In this document: in pieces, positions 49,667 to 58,423 of the stretch
Layout: each line of letters starts with the position of its first letter
Numbering within the stretch: position 1 is the first letter of the stretch
Source of the DNA: Streptomyces griseorubiginosus
GTDB lineage: Bacteria; Actinomycetota; Actinomycetes; Streptomycetales; Streptomycetaceae
Assembly (NCBI RefSeq): GCF_001514195.1
Contig: NZ_KQ948738.1
Coordinates: 273,207 to 337,206, forward strand
Direction: 5' to 3'
DNA: 64,000 nt
Translations under genes and position numbers: made by a program
Notes under the pieces: model-generated
Databases searched by the model: none
Seen by the model: the letters and a program-made list of their open reading frames with translations, nothing else
What the model was told of the DNA's origin: nothing

Positions 49667-50692
49667 ATGGACCTGGACCACTTCAAGGTGTACGTCACCG
49701 ACGACGGCCTCGCCGAGATCAACGGCGACCCGCTCGTCCCCGCTCCCGGTCAGTCCGTGCACGAGGCCGTGCTCGACGCGTTGCACCGGTACGCCGAGGA
49801 GTCCGGCGCGGCCGTGGACGCCACGGTCGGCGACGGCCCCGGTACGGCCCACTTCGTCCTCCGGGTGCTGCCGGACGGCTCCAGCCACGTCCTCGCGTCC
49901 GGAGCCGGGTCAGGGTCCGGAGCCGGGTCAGGGTCCGGGTCCGGGTCCGGGTCGGGGTCCGGGGAAGATCCGGAACCCGACCAGCGGTCCGCCGCCGCCG
50001 AGCCGGACCCCGGACCGGGCTCCGAGCTGTCCGCCGACGGTGCGGCCTCCCCCACCGTCACCGCGGCGCCCGTCGCCCCAGACTCCGGGTTCACCTCCAC
50101 CTCGACCTCCGCCTCCAGCTCAGTCTCCTCATCCGCCATCGCCGGCGCGATCGCCCGCGCCCGCGCCACCGCCGTCACCGGTACGACCGTGCGGGACCCC
50201 GCCCCCGGCCCGACCGTGCGGGAACCCGTCCCCGGCATCGACACGCCTCCCGCCGCGCTGTCCGAACAGGTGGGCCGGATCAACGAGTTGGGGGTCGCCG
50301 GCCGGCTCGACGAGGCGTTCGTCAGGGCGACCGCGCTGCGCGAGCGCCTGACCGGTTCGGTGGGTGCCGAGCATCCGCACGCGCTGGAGGCGCGGGCCCT
50401 GGAGGCATACCTCGCCCACCTGCGCGGCGACCACCGTGAGGCCGTCGTGCTGGCACTGGCCGTGGCGCGGGTCCGGTGCCGGGACCGCGACGAGCGGGCC
50501 CCGATGGACGTGGCACGCGCGGCGGCGGCCTGGCAGCAGCTCGACGACGACCGGGCCGCCGTCACCCATGGACGCGAACTGCTGCACATGTGGGACATGT
50601 TGAGCCGTCATCGTGCGCTGACGCCCGGCCACACAGAGATCGCCGACATGGTCCGCAGACACGTGGAGGCGCTGGAGGGGGCGTACGTCTGA
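49667..50692 (+). CDS. Protein with the N-terminal domain of the ChW protein and a helical TPR-like C-terminus
   Basis: 341 residues from ATG 49667, chosen over ATG 49652 for the GAGGAAG site at 49654-49660. Residues 1-80 match the N-terminal domain of the 23.8-kb ChW-repeat protein (VYVTDDGLAEINGDPL, ALHRYAEESGA, VLPDGSS). A Gly-Ser repeat and Ser/Thr/Pro linker follow; 200-340 is a helical TPR-like region (NELGVAGRLDEAFVRA, LEAYLAHLRGDHREAV). No membrane segment. By position it may be a cytoplasmic adaptor of the T4SS-like locus. Confidence 0.75.
   Translation: MDLDHFKVYVTDDGLAEINGDPLVPAPGQSVHEAVLDALHRYAEESGAAVDATVGDGPGTAHFVLRVLPDGSSHVLASGAGSGSGAGSGSGSGSGSGSGEDPEPDQRSAAAEPDPGPGSELSADGAASPTVTAAPVAPDSGFTSTSTSASSSVSSSAIAGAIARARATAVTGTTVRDPAPGPTVREPVPGIDTPPAALSEQVGRINELGVAGRLDEAFVRATALRERLTGSVGAEHPHALEARALEAYLAHLRGDHREAVVLALAVARVRCRDRDERAPMDVARAAAAWQQLDDDRAAVTHGRELLHMWDMLSRHRALTPGHTEIADMVRRHVEALEGAYV
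49898..49960. repeat. Gly-Ser coding repeat
   Basis: Two 18-bp TCCGGAGCCGGGTCAGGG-type units followed by four to five TCCGGG/TCGGGG hexamers encode a (Gly-Ser)n linker. Confidence 0.85.
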
Positions 50693-50790
50693 CCTTTCGT
50701 ACGCGAGCACGCGCACTCCGGCGCACTCCCCCTGACCGGCTCGTCAATCGCCTCGTACACCAGGCGTCAAACAGACGTGGACCGCCCCTC

Positions 50791-50805
50791 GGAACACTCC
50801 GTTCC
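50791..50805. promoter_or_regulatory. Palindrome GGAAC-N5-GTTCC upstream of the sigma factor gene
   Basis: GGAACACTCCGTTCC lies 65 bp upstream of the sigma factor start. GGAAC is the -35 core of many ECF promoters, so autoregulation or an operator is possible. A hairpin (50814-50844) follows it in the leader. Confidence 0.4.
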
Positions 50806-50869
50806 CCAAGAGCACCGCCCTGGCCCGCAGTGGGCCGGGGCGGTCGACCCGAGGAACAGGAGCACTCGC

Positions 50870-51460
50870 ATGAACGTGACGGCCATCGGTTCGGCCAGCG
50901 CCGTCTCGCCCGAGGAGCGGGCACTGCGCGACCTCTACCTGGAACACGGTCCGGCCCTGTACTCGTACGTCCTGCGCATGCTGGACTGGGACACCCACCG
51001 CGCGGAGGACATCCTCCAGGAGACGCTGCTGCGCTGCTGGAGCAACGGGAACCTGGCCGACGCCGAGGGCATGGCCGTCCGCCCCTGGATGTTCCGGGTC
51101 GCCCGCAACCTCGTGATCGACGCGCACCGGACCCGGATGGCCCGCCCGTTGGAGATCAGCGACACCAGCTGGCTGGGCGACATGCACGCCGAGGTGGACG
51201 ACATCGAACGGATGCTGTCGTCGATAGTGCTGCACAAGGCCCTGGAGTCGCTCACGCCCGCGCACCGTGAGGTGCTCCGGGCGACGTTCTTCGCGGACCG
51301 CACCACCCAGCAGGCCGCGGAGGACCTGGGGATTCCGCGCGGCACCGTGAAGTCCCGTGTGTACTACGCGCTGCGCAGCCTGCGCCTCGCTCTGCGGGAG
51401 CTCGGAGTCGTGGTGGAGGAGACATGGCAGGAGAACGCGGAGACGGATGTAGCCTGCTGA
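50870..51460 (+). CDS. ECF RNA polymerase sigma factor (SigL-like)
   Basis: 196 residues from ATG 50870 with CAGGAG upstream. Region 2 (YSYVLRMLDWDTHRAEDILQE, PWMFRVARNLVIDAHR) and region 4 (LTPAHREVLRATFF, TTQQAAEDLGIPRGTVKSRV) are intact. No anti-sigma gene with a zinc-finger motif follows; instead the convergent BTAD regulator ends 26 bp downstream. It may control the T4SS-like locus just upstream, but that is inference from position. Confidence 0.93.
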   Translation: MNVTAIGSASAVSPEERALRDLYLEHGPALYSYVLRMLDWDTHRAEDILQETLLRCWSNGNLADAEGMAVRPWMFRVARNLVIDAHRTRMARPLEISDTSWLGDMHAEVDDIERMLSSIVLHKALESLTPAHREVLRATFFADRTTQQAAEDLGIPRGTVKSRVYYALRSLRLALRELGVVVEETWQENAETDVAC

Positions 51461-51486
51461 GCGGGCGGCCGAAGCCCATGAGGGCG

Positions 51487-54423
51487 TCAGCGGCCCTTCG
51501 GTGCCACCGGCTCGTCGGTGTCCGGTTCGCGCAGGGCCGAGGCCACCTCCTCGGCCTCCGGATGGCCCAGCTCCTCCAGCAGCGCGAGGGCCGACCGCAG
51601 CGCCTCGCGGGCCGCTTCCCGGTCACCGGTGGCACGGCGGGCGTCGCTGAGATGACGCAGGACGTCGGCTTCGAGATACCGGTCGCCGATCAGGGCGAAC
51701 AGGCTCACCGACCGCTCGAAATGCTCGATGGCCTCCGCGTACCGGCCGAGGTGGTGGTAGGCGTAGCCGAGGGTGTCCTGCGTCGAGGCCGCTCCGTAGG
51801 GGTCGTCCATCTCCTCGTGGAGGGCCAGACCCTCCCGGCAGCAGTCGAGGGCCTTCGCGTGGTCGCCGATCAGGATCCAGGTCCAGGCGACCTCGTTGAG
51901 CACGCCGGCCTCGCCGTTGCGGTCGCCCTCGGCCCGAAGGAGGGCGCGGGCCTGTGCGTAGTGGTCGAGGGCGGCCGGGCGCCGGTCCGTCCGGTTGGCC
52001 AGGTAGGCGAGGGCACGATGGGCGCGGGCCTGACCGAAGGGGTCGCCGGCGTCACGGAACAGGTCCAGTGCGCGTGCGAGGCACCTCGACGCGGGCTCCG
52101 CATGGTCGAGCTGTGAGTGGGCGACACCCAGACCGCACAGGGAGTACGCCTGGCCGAGGGGATCGCCGAGTTTCCGTGCCGCCTCCAGCGCCACGCTGTT
52201 GATCTTCAGGAGGTCGTGCCAGAACCCGAGCCGGTTGAAGTAGACGTCCAGGGCGGCCGCGGTGCGCCAGGCGTGTTCGTCGTAACCGTGGGCGGCGGCG
52301 TGCTCGACGATCGCGCTCAGGACGTACCGCTCCGTACGCAGCCAACTGGTCGCCTGCGCCCGGTCGTTGAACCGGAGGGGCTCGCTGCCCGTTGTGCTCG
52401 GCGGCAGGGCGATGGGCTCGCGGAACGGTCCGAGGACCGAGGAGGCGTTGTGCGCGGTCCGCAGGAAGTGGTCGTGCATCCGCAGCAGGGTCGCGCCGCG
52501 GGCGCTCTCGCCGTCCTCGGCCTCGGCGAGTTCGGCGGCGTAGGCGCGCAGCAGGTCGTGGAAGACGAACCGGCCCGGAGCGTGTTCGTTGAGCAGGCTC
52601 GCCCCGGTGAGTTCGCTCAGCAGGGCGCGGACTTCCCGCCGTGGCGCACCGGTCAGTGCGGTGGCCGCGGCGGTGGTGATGTCGGGGCCCGGATGCAGGG
52701 CGAGACGGCGGAAGAGTCCGGCCGCCTCGGGCGACAGGGCGTGGTACGACCAGGAGAACACGGCCCGGGCGTCGGTGCCGGCGTCGTCGCCGACGAACGC
52801 GTCGAGGCTGCCGTGGTGGTCCCGGAGTTCCTGGGCGACGTCGGCGAGCCGGAAGCCGGGACGGTGGGCCGTGCGGGCGGCCACGATGGCCAGGGCGAGC
52901 GGCAGCCGGGCGCACAGCTCGGTGATCGCGGCGACGGCCTCCGGTTCGGCGTCGACGCGGGCGCGGCCCAGCCGCCGGTCCAGCAACTCGCGGGATTCCT
53001 CGGGGCTCAGCAGACCTGTCGTGAGCGGATGGGCACCGTGCCCGGCGACGAGTCCGCCGAGCCGTCTGCGGCTGGTGACGATGACGAGGCTGCCGGGTGT
53101 GCCGGGCAGCAGGGGCCGTACCTGCTCGGCGTCGCGGGCGTTGTCCAGCACGATCAGGAAGCGCCGGTCGGCGAGGATGCTGCGGTAGAGGGCGGACTGC
53201 GCGTCGAGTTCCTCCGGGACGGTCTGCGGGGTCATGCCGAGCGCCACGAGGAACATCTCGATCGCGGAGCCGGGCAGCATCCGGGAGCCCTGCGGGTCGT
53301 AGCCGCGCAGGTTGACGTAGAGGCTGCCGTCGGGGAAGCGGTGGGCGACCCGGTGGGCCCAGTGCACGGCGAGGGTGGTCTTGCCGGTCCCCGCCATGCC
53401 GTCGATGACGCCGATGACCGGGGTGCCGGGCGGTCCGTCTCCCTCGGGCAGCAGGGCCGCGAGGGTGTCGAGTTCGGCGCGGCGACCGGTGAACAAGGGG
53501 AGATCGGCGGGGAGTTGGGCGGGGCTCACCGCTCCGGGCCGGCGGCTGGGCAAGGAGGCCTCCGGCTCCGGAGGTGGCGCTGCACCGGGGCTGTCCCGGG
53601 TGTGGGTGTCGGGGGCCGGTGCGATGAGGGTCGGCCCGGCGAGTGCGGGGTCTGCGGCGAGAAGCCGTGCGTGTACGGCCCGCAAGGACGGCCCGGGCTC
53701 GATGCCCAGTTCGTCGACCAGCAGGCGGCGCGTGCTCGCGTAGGCCTCCAGTGCCTCGGCCTGCCGCCCGCACCGGTACAGAGCGGTCAGCAGCAGCTCG
53801 ACCACCGACTCCCGCAGCGGATGCGCAGTGCGCAGCGCCAGCAGTTCCGGCACCGCCGCCTCGTGACGGCCCAGCTCCAGCTCCATGGACAGCCGCAACT
53901 CCAGGGCGCCCAGCCGGCGTTCGGTCAGTTCGGTCCGCGCGGACTCGGCGTAGGGGCCGGGGACGCCGGCCAGTGGCGCACCGCCCCCGGCGGTCTGCAC
54001 GGTACGCAGCAACCGCACCGCGCCGGTCGTGTCGCCGACGACCCGGCACCGCTCGGCCTGCGTCAACGCCTCCTCGAACTCGGCCAGATCACTGGAGATC
54101 CGGTCGTTGCGCAGGGCGTATCCGTCCCCGACGGAGACCAGCAGCCCGGACGGCCGCCCTGGCCTCCGCTCGGGTTCGAACAGCTTGCGGAGCCGTGAGA
54201 CGTAGGTACGCACCATCGCGACGGCACCCGGAGACGGCCGTGCGCCCCAGACGCCGTCCACGAGATCGGTCACCCCGACCGGCCGCCCCCGGCCGAGCAG
54301 CAGCGCCGCGAGCACCGCACGTTGCTGAGGGGACCCAAGCGCCAGTTCGACAGGCCCCCGCCAGGCACGCAGCGGGCCGAGCAGGGCGAACCGGAGGCTG
54401 GGCGGTGCGCTTTCTTCCTCCAC
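51487..54423 (-). CDS. BTAD / NB-ARC / TPR transcriptional regulator (second copy)
   Basis: 978 residues from GTG 54423; ATG 54483 is an in-frame alternative that would add 20 residues. Same domain order as the 25.5-kb gene: winged helix (SPQQRAVLAALLL), BTAD, NB-ARC with GMAGTGKTT, and TPRs in the last third. The two share long identical stretches such as AVLAALLL and PLLPG, so they are paralogues. I see no TTA codon here. Convergent with the ECF sigma gene. Confidence 0.92.
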   Translation of the reverse strand: MEEESAPPSLRFALLGPLRAWRGPVELALGSPQQRAVLAALLLGRGRPVGVTDLVDGVWGARPSPGAVAMVRTYVSRLRKLFEPERRPGRPSGLLVSVGDGYALRNDRISSDLAEFEEALTQAERCRVVGDTTGAVRLLRTVQTAGGGAPLAGVPGPYAESARTELTERRLGALELRLSMELELGRHEAAVPELLALRTAHPLRESVVELLLTALYRCGRQAEALEAYASTRRLLVDELGIEPGPSLRAVHARLLAADPALAGPTLIAPAPDTHTRDSPGAAPPPEPEASLPSRRPGAVSPAQLPADLPLFTGRRAELDTLAALLPEGDGPPGTPVIGVIDGMAGTGKTTLAVHWAHRVAHRFPDGSLYVNLRGYDPQGSRMLPGSAIEMFLVALGMTPQTVPEELDAQSALYRSILADRRFLIVLDNARDAEQVRPLLPGTPGSLVIVTSRRRLGGLVAGHGAHPLTTGLLSPEESRELLDRRLGRARVDAEPEAVAAITELCARLPLALAIVAARTAHRPGFRLADVAQELRDHHGSLDAFVGDDAGTDARAVFSWSYHALSPEAAGLFRRLALHPGPDITTAAATALTGAPRREVRALLSELTGASLLNEHAPGRFVFHDLLRAYAAELAEAEDGESARGATLLRMHDHFLRTAHNASSVLGPFREPIALPPSTTGSEPLRFNDRAQATSWLRTERYVLSAIVEHAAAHGYDEHAWRTAAALDVYFNRLGFWHDLLKINSVALEAARKLGDPLGQAYSLCGLGVAHSQLDHAEPASRCLARALDLFRDAGDPFGQARAHRALAYLANRTDRRPAALDHYAQARALLRAEGDRNGEAGVLNEVAWTWILIGDHAKALDCCREGLALHEEMDDPYGAASTQDTLGYAYHHLGRYAEAIEHFERSVSLFALIGDRYLEADVLRHLSDARRATGDREAAREALRSALALLEELGHPEAEEVASALREPDTDEPVAPKGR

Positions 54424-54502
54424 GGTCCAGCACCGTAGCGACCGAGGCGCCGAACACGAATACGAATAGTTGTTTCCGGCCATAGGTCGGCTTGGAGGAC
54501 GC

Positions 54503-54925
54503 TCACCCCAGGAAGCTCAGCCGCACCTTGCGCTCGGGGTTGTCGACGTTGGTGTCCACCAGGCACACCGACTGCCACGTCCCCAGCTCCAGGCGCCCGT
54601 TGAGGACCGGCAGCGTCGCGTGGGGCGGGACGAGGGCCGGGAGGACGTGGTCGCGGCCGTGGCCGGGGCTGCCGTGGCGGTGCTGCCAGCGGTCGTCGGC
54701 GGGGAGCAGGGTGTGGAGGGCGGCGAGGAGGTCTTCGTCGCTGCCGGCGCCCGTCTCGATGACGGCCACGCCGGCCGTCGCGTGCGGCACGAAGACGTTG
54801 AGGAGGCCGTCACGGCCGGCGGCCGCCTCCCTCAGGAAGGCCTCGCAGTCGCCGGTGAGGTCGACGATCCGCTCCGACGAACCGGAGGAGACGTTCAGGA
54901 CTCGGGTGGTGAAAGCGTCAGACAT
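54503..54925 (-). CDS. YjbQ/UPF0047-family protein
   Basis: 140 residues from ATG 54925. The family signature is present: VFVPHATAGVAVIE, HGSPGHGRDHVLPAL and a final NPERKVRLSFLG. Members are small trimeric enzymes with a metal-binding His cluster; some show weak thiamine phosphate synthase activity in vitro, real role unclear. A single gene that ends 79 bp from the BTAD regulator start on the same strand. Confidence 0.92.
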   Translation of the reverse strand: MSDAFTTRVLNVSSGSSERIVDLTGDCEAFLREAAAGRDGLLNVFVPHATAGVAVIETGAGSDEDLLAALHTLLPADDRWQHRHGSPGHGRDHVLPALVPPHATLPVLNGRLELGTWQSVCLVDTNVDNPERKVRLSFLG

Positions 54926-55047
54926 GCCCCCATCCTCACCCCTGCGGCCGGATTCACTCGTCATCGACGGCCCGTTCTGCGATACGGCGGGTCCACTCCG
55001 CGAGACGCCATTGACCGTCGTCGCGCGCACTGACTACTTTCTGCCGC

Positions 55048-55131
55048 ATGTTGCGTTCAGCCCTGCTCACCACGCGCGGTCACATCGACCTGCTGCGGGT
55101 GGCCTCCGCCGCGTGTCGCCGCGGCTGCTGA
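55048..55131 (+). CDS. Cys-containing leader peptide before the sulfonate transporter
   Basis: 27-residue ORF whose HIDLLRVASAAC core matches the short leader peptides that precede sulfur-assimilation and cysteine genes in Actinobacteria. Two Cys codons (TGT 55114, TGC 55126) lie close to the stop. Stalling at these codons when cysteine is short is the presumed sensing step. It lies 154 bp upstream of the permease gene; I did not resolve the downstream hairpins. Confidence 0.82.
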   Translation: MLRSALLTTRGHIDLLRVASAACRRGC

Positions 55132-55284
55132 CGCCTTTCTCCCGCTGTCCCGCGCCTGGGCTCCGCCCTGCCGACACGTCCGGTTCGCGCTGATCTCCGG
55201 CTGCTGAACGGCCGTTGGCGCGCGGCTGGACTCAGCGGCGCCCGCCTTCATCCCCCACGCCGCTCTCCCCTCCGTGGAGCTCCC

Positions 55285-56205
55285 ATGAGCATCAGCCATG
55301 CCCCACCCGACTCCCAAGAACCCGATATTTCTGACATATCGCAACAGGTGAACAGCCCCGGGAACGCCGTCGGCTCGGATGCCACCCCGGACGCCACGGC
55401 CACAGGCCTGGAACCCATCGTCCCCGCCTCCTCCCGCCGCACCCGTGTCCCCCGCTGGCTGCGCCGCACGACCGGCCCCGTGCTGCTGCTGATCCTGTGG
55501 CAGCTCCTGAGCGCGACCGGTGTGCTGACGCCCGACGTGCTCGCCTCCCCCGGCCGGATCGCCCAGGTCGCGGGGGATCTGATCGCCGACGGCTCACTGG
55601 CCTCCGCGATGACGACCTCGCTCCAGCGGGTCGCCGGCGGGCTGCTGCTCGGCACGGTCATCGGCACCGGACTCGCCCTCGTCTCCGGCCTGTTCAGGGT
55701 CGGTGAGGACATTGTGGACGCCCCGGTCCAGATGCTGCGGACCGTGCCGTTCGTCGGTCTGATCCCGCTGTTCATCATCTGGTTCGGCATCGGCGAGGCG
55801 CCCAAGATCGCCATCATCACGCTGGGCGTGACCTTCCCGCTCTACCTCAACGTCTACGCCGGCATCCGGGGCGTGGACTCCCAGCTGATCGAGGCCGGGG
55901 AGTCCCTCGGACTCTCCCGCTGGGGACTCGTCCGGCATGTCATCCTGCCGGGCGCGCTGCCCGGCGCCATGACGGGCCTGCGCTACTCCCTCGGCATCGC
56001 CTGGCTCGCGCTCGTCTTCGCCGAGCAGGTCAACGCGGACTCCGGCATCGGCTTCCTGATGGTGCAGGCACGGGACTTCCTGCGCACCGACGTCATCGTG
56101 GTCTGCCTGATCGTCTACGCCTTCCTCGGCCTGCTGGCCGACTTCATCGTCCGCACGCTCGAAAGGCTGCTGCTGCAATGGCGACCCACCTTCACCGGCC
56201 GGTGA
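55285..56205 (+). CDS. ssuC: Sulfonate/nitrate-type ABC transporter permease
   Basis: 306 residues from ATG 55285. A disordered 60-residue N-terminus precedes six membrane segments; the EAA loop reads EAGESLGLSRWGLVRHVILPGALPG. Family SsuC/TauC/NrtB. The Cys-type leader peptide upstream favours a sulfur substrate. Its 3' end overlaps the ATPase gene by 28 bp. Confidence 0.87.
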   Translation: MSISHAPPDSQEPDISDISQQVNSPGNAVGSDATPDATATGLEPIVPASSRRTRVPRWLRRTTGPVLLLILWQLLSATGVLTPDVLASPGRIAQVAGDLIADGSLASAMTTSLQRVAGGLLLGTVIGTGLALVSGLFRVGEDIVDAPVQMLRTVPFVGLIPLFIIWFGIGEAPKIAIITLGVTFPLYLNVYAGIRGVDSQLIEAGESLGLSRWGLVRHVILPGALPGAMTGLRYSLGIAWLALVFAEQVNADSGIGFLMVQARDFLRTDVIVVCLIVYAFLGLLADFIVRTLERLLLQWRPTFTGR

Positions 56206-57038
56206 GCCCCACGGCGCCCGAGGCGGCGCAGACATCCTCCGGTCCCACAGGGGCCGACAGGGCGACCGAAGTCACTGTTACCAAGGAAGTCACCGAAACC
56301 ACCGACGCGTCCGCGGCGGCACCCCGCCCCGCGCACGCCGTCCGTGTCGAGGGCCTGACCCGCTCCTTCGACGGCCGCCCGGTCATCGACGACCTCCGAC
56401 TGGACGTCCGCCCAGGCGAGTTCGTGGCCCTCCTCGGCCGCAGCGGCTGCGGGAAGTCCACCCTGCTGCGCATCCTCGCCGGGCTCGACCGGGACATCGA
56501 GGGCACCGTCCTGGTCCCGCGCCGCAAGGCGGTCGCCTTCCAGGCGCCCCGCCTCATGCCGTGGAAGAAGGTGTGGCGCAACGTCCTGCTCGGCCTGCCA
56601 GGCAAGCCCGCACGCGCCGTAGCCGACCAGGCCCTGGAGGAGGTCGGACTCGGCCACCGCAGTGACGCCTGGCCCAAGACCCTCTCCGGCGGCGAGGCCC
56701 AACGTGCCTCCCTGGCACGGGCGTTGGTGCGCGAGCCCGATCTCCTGCTGCTGGACGAGCCGTTCGGCGCGCTCGACGCCCTCACCCGCATCAAGGCCCA
56801 GCGCCTGGTGGGTGAGTTGTGGCAGCGCCGCGGCTGCGCGGTGCTCCTGGTGACGCACGACGTCGAGGAGGCCGTCCTGCTCGCCGACCGGGTCCTCGTG
56901 ATGGACGAGGGCGTCATCGCACACGAGCAGGAGATCGACCTCGACCGGCCGAGGGACATCGCCGACCCCCGGTTCGCGGAGATCCGCGGACAGCTCCTGG
57001 AGCGCCTCGGCGTCGCCACCGCCGCCGAAGCCGCCTGA
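56178..57038 (+). CDS. ssuB: Sulfonate-type ABC transporter ATP-binding protein
   Basis: 286 residues from ATG 56178. Walker A GRSGCGKST near 90-98, signature LSGGEAQRASLARAL, Walker B LLLLDEPFGALD and the switch VTHDVEEAV. The N-terminal 45 residues are a variable extension that overlaps the permease gene. Closest in motif pattern to SsuB/TauB importers. Middle gene of the operon. Confidence 0.9.
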   Translation: MATHLHRPVSPTAPEAAQTSSGPTGADRATEVTVTKEVTETTDASAAAPRPAHAVRVEGLTRSFDGRPVIDDLRLDVRPGEFVALLGRSGCGKSTLLRILAGLDRDIEGTVLVPRRKAVAFQAPRLMPWKKVWRNVLLGLPGKPARAVADQALEEVGLGHRSDAWPKTLSGGEAQRASLARALVREPDLLLLDEPFGALDALTRIKAQRLVGELWQRRGCAVLLVTHDVEEAVLLADRVLVMDEGVIAHEQEIDLDRPRDIADPRFAEIRGQLLERLGVATAAEAA

Positions 57039-57080
57039 ACTCCCCCGCACACCACCTCGGTTTCACAGAACGGACTCCCC

Positions 57081-58106
57081 ATGCGACGCCGCCTCGCCCC
57101 CGCCGCACTGCTTCTCCCCTTCGCCCTCCTGCTCACCGCCTGCGGCGGAAACGCCACCGCCGGCACGGGCTCCGACACCGACGGCAAGGGCTCGCTGACA
57201 CTGAACGTCGGTGACCAGAAGGGCGGTTCGGCGGCCATCCTGCACGCCGCGGGGGAACTCAAGAACCTCGACTACAAGATCAAGTGGTCGACCTTCACCT
57301 CCGGTCCGCCGCTCCTGGAGGCCGTCAACGCCAAGGCCGTCGACATCGGCGGGGTCGGCAACACCCCGCCCGTCTTCGCGGCCGGCGCCGACTCGAAGAT
57401 CACGGTGGTGGCGGCCTGGCACGGCACCTCCAAGGGCGACGCCCTCCTCGTCCCGAACGGCTCGAAGCTGACCGATCCCGCGCAGCTCAAGGGCAGGTCG
57501 GTGGCCGTGGCGCAGGGTTCCTCCGCCCACTACCAGCTGGTCGCCTCGCTGAAGGCGGCCGGGCTGAGCCTGAGCGACGTGAAGGTCAAGTACCTCCAGC
57601 CGGCCGACGCGCTGGCCGCGTTCACCTCCGGCAAGGTCGACGCGTGGGCGGTGTGGGACCCGTACACCTCGCAGATCCTTCAGGCGAAGCAGGGGCGGGT
57701 GCTGACCACCGGTGACGGGATCACCAACGGCCTGACCTTCCAGGTGGCTTCGCCGAGCGCGCTGAAGGACCCGAAGAAGGTCGCCGCGATCAAGGACTAC
57801 CTGGAGCGGCTGCGGCGCGCCTACAAGTGGGTCTACTCCCACGAGTCGGAGTGGGCGAAGGTCTGGGCGAAGGAGACGGGCCTGCCCGAGGACGTGGCGC
57901 TCGCCGCGGTGAAGCGGACGTACACCACGCGGGTGGCCGTCGCGGTCGACCAGCAGCTGATCGCCTCGGAGCAGCAGATCGCCGACACCTTCACCCAGTT
58001 GAAGCTGATCCCGCGCAAGGTCGACTTCGGCGACTTCACGGACCCGCGGTTCAACGGCGGCCTCCCGGCCTCCACCACCGCGCCGCGCCCCTCGGAGACG
58101 AACTGA
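57081..58106 (+). CDS. ssuA: Sulfonate-type ABC substrate-binding lipoprotein
   Basis: 341 residues from ATG 57081. Lipobox LLTAC gives Cys20 as anchor. The body is a two-lobed NMT1/SsuA-type binding protein: LNVGDQKGGSAAIL, DIGGVGNTPPVFA, FTSGKVDAWAVWDPYT. Aliphatic sulfonates are the probable ligands, supported by the leader peptide and the downstream flavin monooxygenase; nitrate or taurine cannot be excluded. Confidence 0.88.
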   Translation: MRRRLAPAALLLPFALLLTACGGNATAGTGSDTDGKGSLTLNVGDQKGGSAAILHAAGELKNLDYKIKWSTFTSGPPLLEAVNAKAVDIGGVGNTPPVFAAGADSKITVVAAWHGTSKGDALLVPNGSKLTDPAQLKGRSVAVAQGSSAHYQLVASLKAAGLSLSDVKVKYLQPADALAAFTSGKVDAWAVWDPYTSQILQAKQGRVLTTGDGITNGLTFQVASPSALKDPKKVAAIKDYLERLRRAYKWVYSHESEWAKVWAKETGLPEDVALAAVKRTYTTRVAVAVDQQLIASEQQIADTFTQLKLIPRKVDFGDFTDPRFNGGLPASTTAPRPSETN

Positions 58107-58423
58107 CGCGCCGGTACCACCGGTTCCTGCTCACCGACGGTGACGACCGCACCCTCGTGGACCGGCACGCCTACGGTTCGAACCGCAGCGGGCAGGTGCC
58201 GGGGCTCCAAGGCGGTGCTCACGCCGACCGGGACCTTGTGCGAGGACGCCTGGCTGACCACCACGGCCCTCGCCACAGCCGTACGCCTTCGAAGGCACCC
58301 ACCCCCAGGTCGAGGGCGGCCTGACCGCACTGCCGCCGGACCCGGTGCCGCAGTTGTTCTCCCATCCTGGTGGCAGGAGGGCGAGGTGGGAAGATCCGGC
58401 CTCCCGCCGCCGTTAGTAGAAAT
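58107..58423. other. Intergenic stretch without a supported gene
   Basis: About 317 bp. Short open frames exist on both strands (for example minus strand 58219-58458) but none has a ribosome site or family-like sequence. It may hold the promoter of the flavin monooxygenase gene or an eroded gene remnant; I see no clear element. Confidence 0.5.

Noticed and set aside
39770..50692. Reading the locus as an integrative conjugative element
   Set aside because: No integrase, excisionase, relaxase, replication gene, tRNA or att repeat seen in the window; could be revised if the flanks contain them.
58177..58190. GGTTCGAACC-like string resembling a tRNA T-arm
   Set aside because: No cloverleaf can be built around it.
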